From contig NZ_JAEMUX010000051.1 in assembly GCF_016598475.1 (NCBI RefSeq), positions 1 through 64,000 on the forward strand: DNA of 64,000 nt, in the 5' to 3' direction. The translations under genes and the position numbers were made by a program. Positions 62,661 to 64,000 of the stretch are shown in pieces. The notes beneath the pieces were generated by a model, which was given only the letters and a program-made list of their open reading frames with translations, did not search any database and was not told the DNA's origin. The stretch is from Streptomyces adelaidensis (GTDB lineage Bacteria; Actinomycetota; Actinomycetes; Streptomycetales; Streptomycetaceae). Numbering within the stretch: position 1 is the first letter of the stretch; each line of letters starts with the position of its first letter.

Positions 62661-64000
62661 TTAGGGGTTTCTGGCTTCGGCGCGGGCGACACCTGCTCGG
62701 AAGCCGTTGAGCATGGAGGAGACAGCGGGCCTGGCGGGTGGGGGTGAGGTGGAGGGGTCCTCCACGGGGGCGAGCAGGCGCCCGGGGAGGACAAGGAGGG
62801 CGGACAGGCCGCCGCCAGGAGTGTCGAAGAGGTGGACTTGAGCGCCTTCACCGAGGCGGTGGGCGAGTCGGCCGACGACGAGGTGGCCGAGGAACCGGGT
62901 GGGTGCGGCAACGAGGGCCTCCTCGCCGGAGTCGGAGAGGAGGGCGCCCGCACGTGCTTTGTCGGCTTCGGACATGCCGATGCCGTGGTCGACGACACCG
63001 AAGGAGTACGTGTCGTCCTCGGTGTCGTACCAGCCGTGCACCTCGACCGGTTCGGTCGGGGGCGAGAAATTCAGTCCGTTCTCGATGAGTTCGGCGAGGA
63101 GGTGGGCGACATCTGCGACGGCGTGCCCACGCACCCGCACCGGCTCCACCGTCGCGATCAGAACTCGACGGTACTGCTCCACCTCTGCGACTGCGGACTG
63201 GACGACCTCCAGACCGTCGGCGGGTGCTGCCGTGGGCCTTGGCGGATTCTGCCCGGCCAGGACCAGCAGGCTTTCGGCGTTGCGCCGCATACGGGTGGCG
63301 AGGTGGTCGAGTTCGAAAAGCTCGGCGAGGGCGTCCGGGTCGAGTTCCTGCCGTTCCAGGCGGGTGATGAGGCTGAGTTGGCGACGTACGAGGCTCTGGT
63401 TCCGGCGGCCGAGATTGGCGAGCGATTCCGTGGTGTTGCGACGCAGGCCGGCCTGCTGGGCAGCCAGCTGGAGGGCCGTGTGTTCCACCTGCTGCAGGGA
63501 CGCTGTGACCTCGGCGATCTCTGCCGCACCGCCCAGCAGCCGTGCATCGGGGGTGTCCTGCGCGTCCTCCGGCGTCAGGAGCTGAGCAGAGTCCTGCGGG
63601 GACTGCTGGATACGGGCGACGGCTGCGGGCAGTCGGCGGCGCGCCACGTCGTGAGCGGTCTCGGCGAGTCCACGGAGCGGGCGCGTGAGCGACCGGGAGG
63701 CGACAGCGGCGAGGCCCGCGAGCAGGGCGGCGATGAGCGTGCCCGTGACGAGATAGGCGGCGAGGGCCAGTTCGGCGTCGTGGCTGAGCCGGTCGGCCCG
63801 GTCCCGTACATCGTCACCGACCGACTGCTGGACGGCGTACAGATCGTCGACGAGTACGGTCATCGCGTCCCACCAGGTGCGGGCGTCGGCGCGCAGCGGG
63901 GAGCCGTCGGCGCCGCCTTCCGCCTGTTCCTCGTAGGCGGTGGCGCGTTCGGCGTCCTCGGTCGCGAAGGCTTTCTCCAGTGCCGCGCGCTGAGGTGCGG
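62661..64000 (-). CDS. Conservon sensor ATPase (CvnA-type, nitrate/nitrite-sensor-like), incomplete
   Basis: At least 446 aa; the 5' end is beyond the window. The visible order is the end of a periplasmic NIT-like sensor, a membrane segment (LALAAYLVTGTLIAALLAGLAAVAS), HAMP-like TRPLRGLAETAHDVARRRLP, a helical linker (LGRRNQSLVRRQLSLITRLE), and a HATPase domain (HLLAELIENGLNFSPP, VDHGIGMSEADK, VVGRLAHRLGEGAQVHL). The phosphoacceptor His box is not classical, as in other CvnA proteins. It pairs with the roadblock gene downstream. Confidence 0.88.
   Translation of the reverse strand, partial: APQRAALEKAFATEDAERATAYEEQAEGGADGSPLRADARTWWDAMTVLVDDLYAVQQSVGDDVRDRADRLSHDAELALAAYLVTGTLIAALLAGLAAVASRSLTRPLRGLAETAHDVARRRLPAAVARIQQSPQDSAQLLTPEDAQDTPDARLLGGAAEIAEVTASLQQVEHTALQLAAQQAGLRRNTTESLANLGRRNQSLVRRQLSLITRLERQELDPDALAELFELDHLATRMRRNAESLLVLAGQNPPRPTAAPADGLEVVQSAVAEVEQYRRVLIATVEPVRVRGHAVADVAHLLAELIENGLNFSPPTEPVEVHGWYDTEDDTYSFGVVDHGIGMSEADKARAGALLSDSGEEALVAAPTRFLGHLVVGRLAHRLGEGAQVHLFDTPGGGLSALLVLPGRLLAPVEDPSTSPPPARPAVSSMLNGFRAGVARAEARNP

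Overview
The window is chromosomal DNA from a Streptomyces (Actinomycetes). The base composition is very GC-rich with third-codon-position G/C, many starts are GTG or TTG, and every reading frame throws long antisense shadow ORFs. It contains the developmental regulator bldC, an Lsr2-family nucleoid protein, a DUF3073 protein, valine dehydrogenase and a conservon-type kinase/roadblock pair. The gene order (hrpA - bldC - vdh - purM/purF - purSQL - lsrL - ABC/two-component system - purC - purD - dnaX - ffs - tRNA-Ser) matches, from memory, the S. coelicolor SCO409x to SCO4067 segment read in descending order. A perfect parS site (16147-16162) fits a position on the oriC-proximal chromosome arm.

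Layout. (1) 1-8190 is the end of an integrative element seated at tRNA-Lys(TTT): a DUF3631 replication/ATPase-like protein, a small Xis-like HTH protein, a leaderless XRE regulator overlapping a tyrosine integrase, then a large membrane-anchored STAND NTPase with 14 WD40 repeats as cargo, and a degenerate second copy of the integrase 3' end next to the tRNA. (2) 8191-23300 is core chromosome: a damaged APC permease, an RGG-tailed DEAD-box helicase, a lipoprotein, a minimal zincin, a membrane metallophosphoesterase, tRNA-Glu/Asp/(parS)/Phe, a secreted protein, HrpA, a second identical tRNA-Asp, a small Cys protein and BldC. (3) 23892-47825 is core metabolism: vdh, DUF3073, purM, purF, a META-domain lipoprotein, a DinB/MDMPI-like protein, a frameshifted membrane protein, purL-purQ-purS, lsrL, two tRNA-Gly(GCC) copies bracketing an ABC exporter plus two-component system, purC, an N,N-dimethylformamidase-like protein, a degenerate M48-like membrane protein, and purD. 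(4) 48043-50951 holds dnaX, the SRP 4.5S RNA and tRNA-Ser(GGA). (5) 50896-61742 is an accretion island at tRNA-Ser. Three copies of the tRNA 3' end (att1, att2, att3) delimit two segments. Segment A carries a Helicase_C_3/WYL protein plus VapBC. Segment B carries an integrase stub, an IS3-family remnant, a second VapBC, a short tandem-repeat tract, a small conserved protein and a translationally coupled SNF2 helicase/SWIM zinc-finger pair. (6) Beyond att3 lie a truncated pRiA4b ORF-3-like gene and the start of a conservon (roadblock protein and a sensor ATPase that runs off the window).

How it fits together. Five de novo purine loci (purMF, purSQL, purC, purD) lie within 21 kb on the minus strand, mixed with nucleoid and developmental regulators. 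The two mobile regions carry nucleic-acid-acting ATPases, toxin-antitoxin pairs and a STAND sensor, a combination typical of defence islands. The most unusual signals are: a 24-bp-period array of hairpins whose stems differ but stay self-complementary (1443-1539); the WD40-STAND cargo bracketed by duplicated integrase ends; the tandem att island with the SNF2-SWIM-VapBC module; a perfect inverted repeat in the gene-free DNA upstream of bldC; and an M48-like protein that has lost its zinc site.
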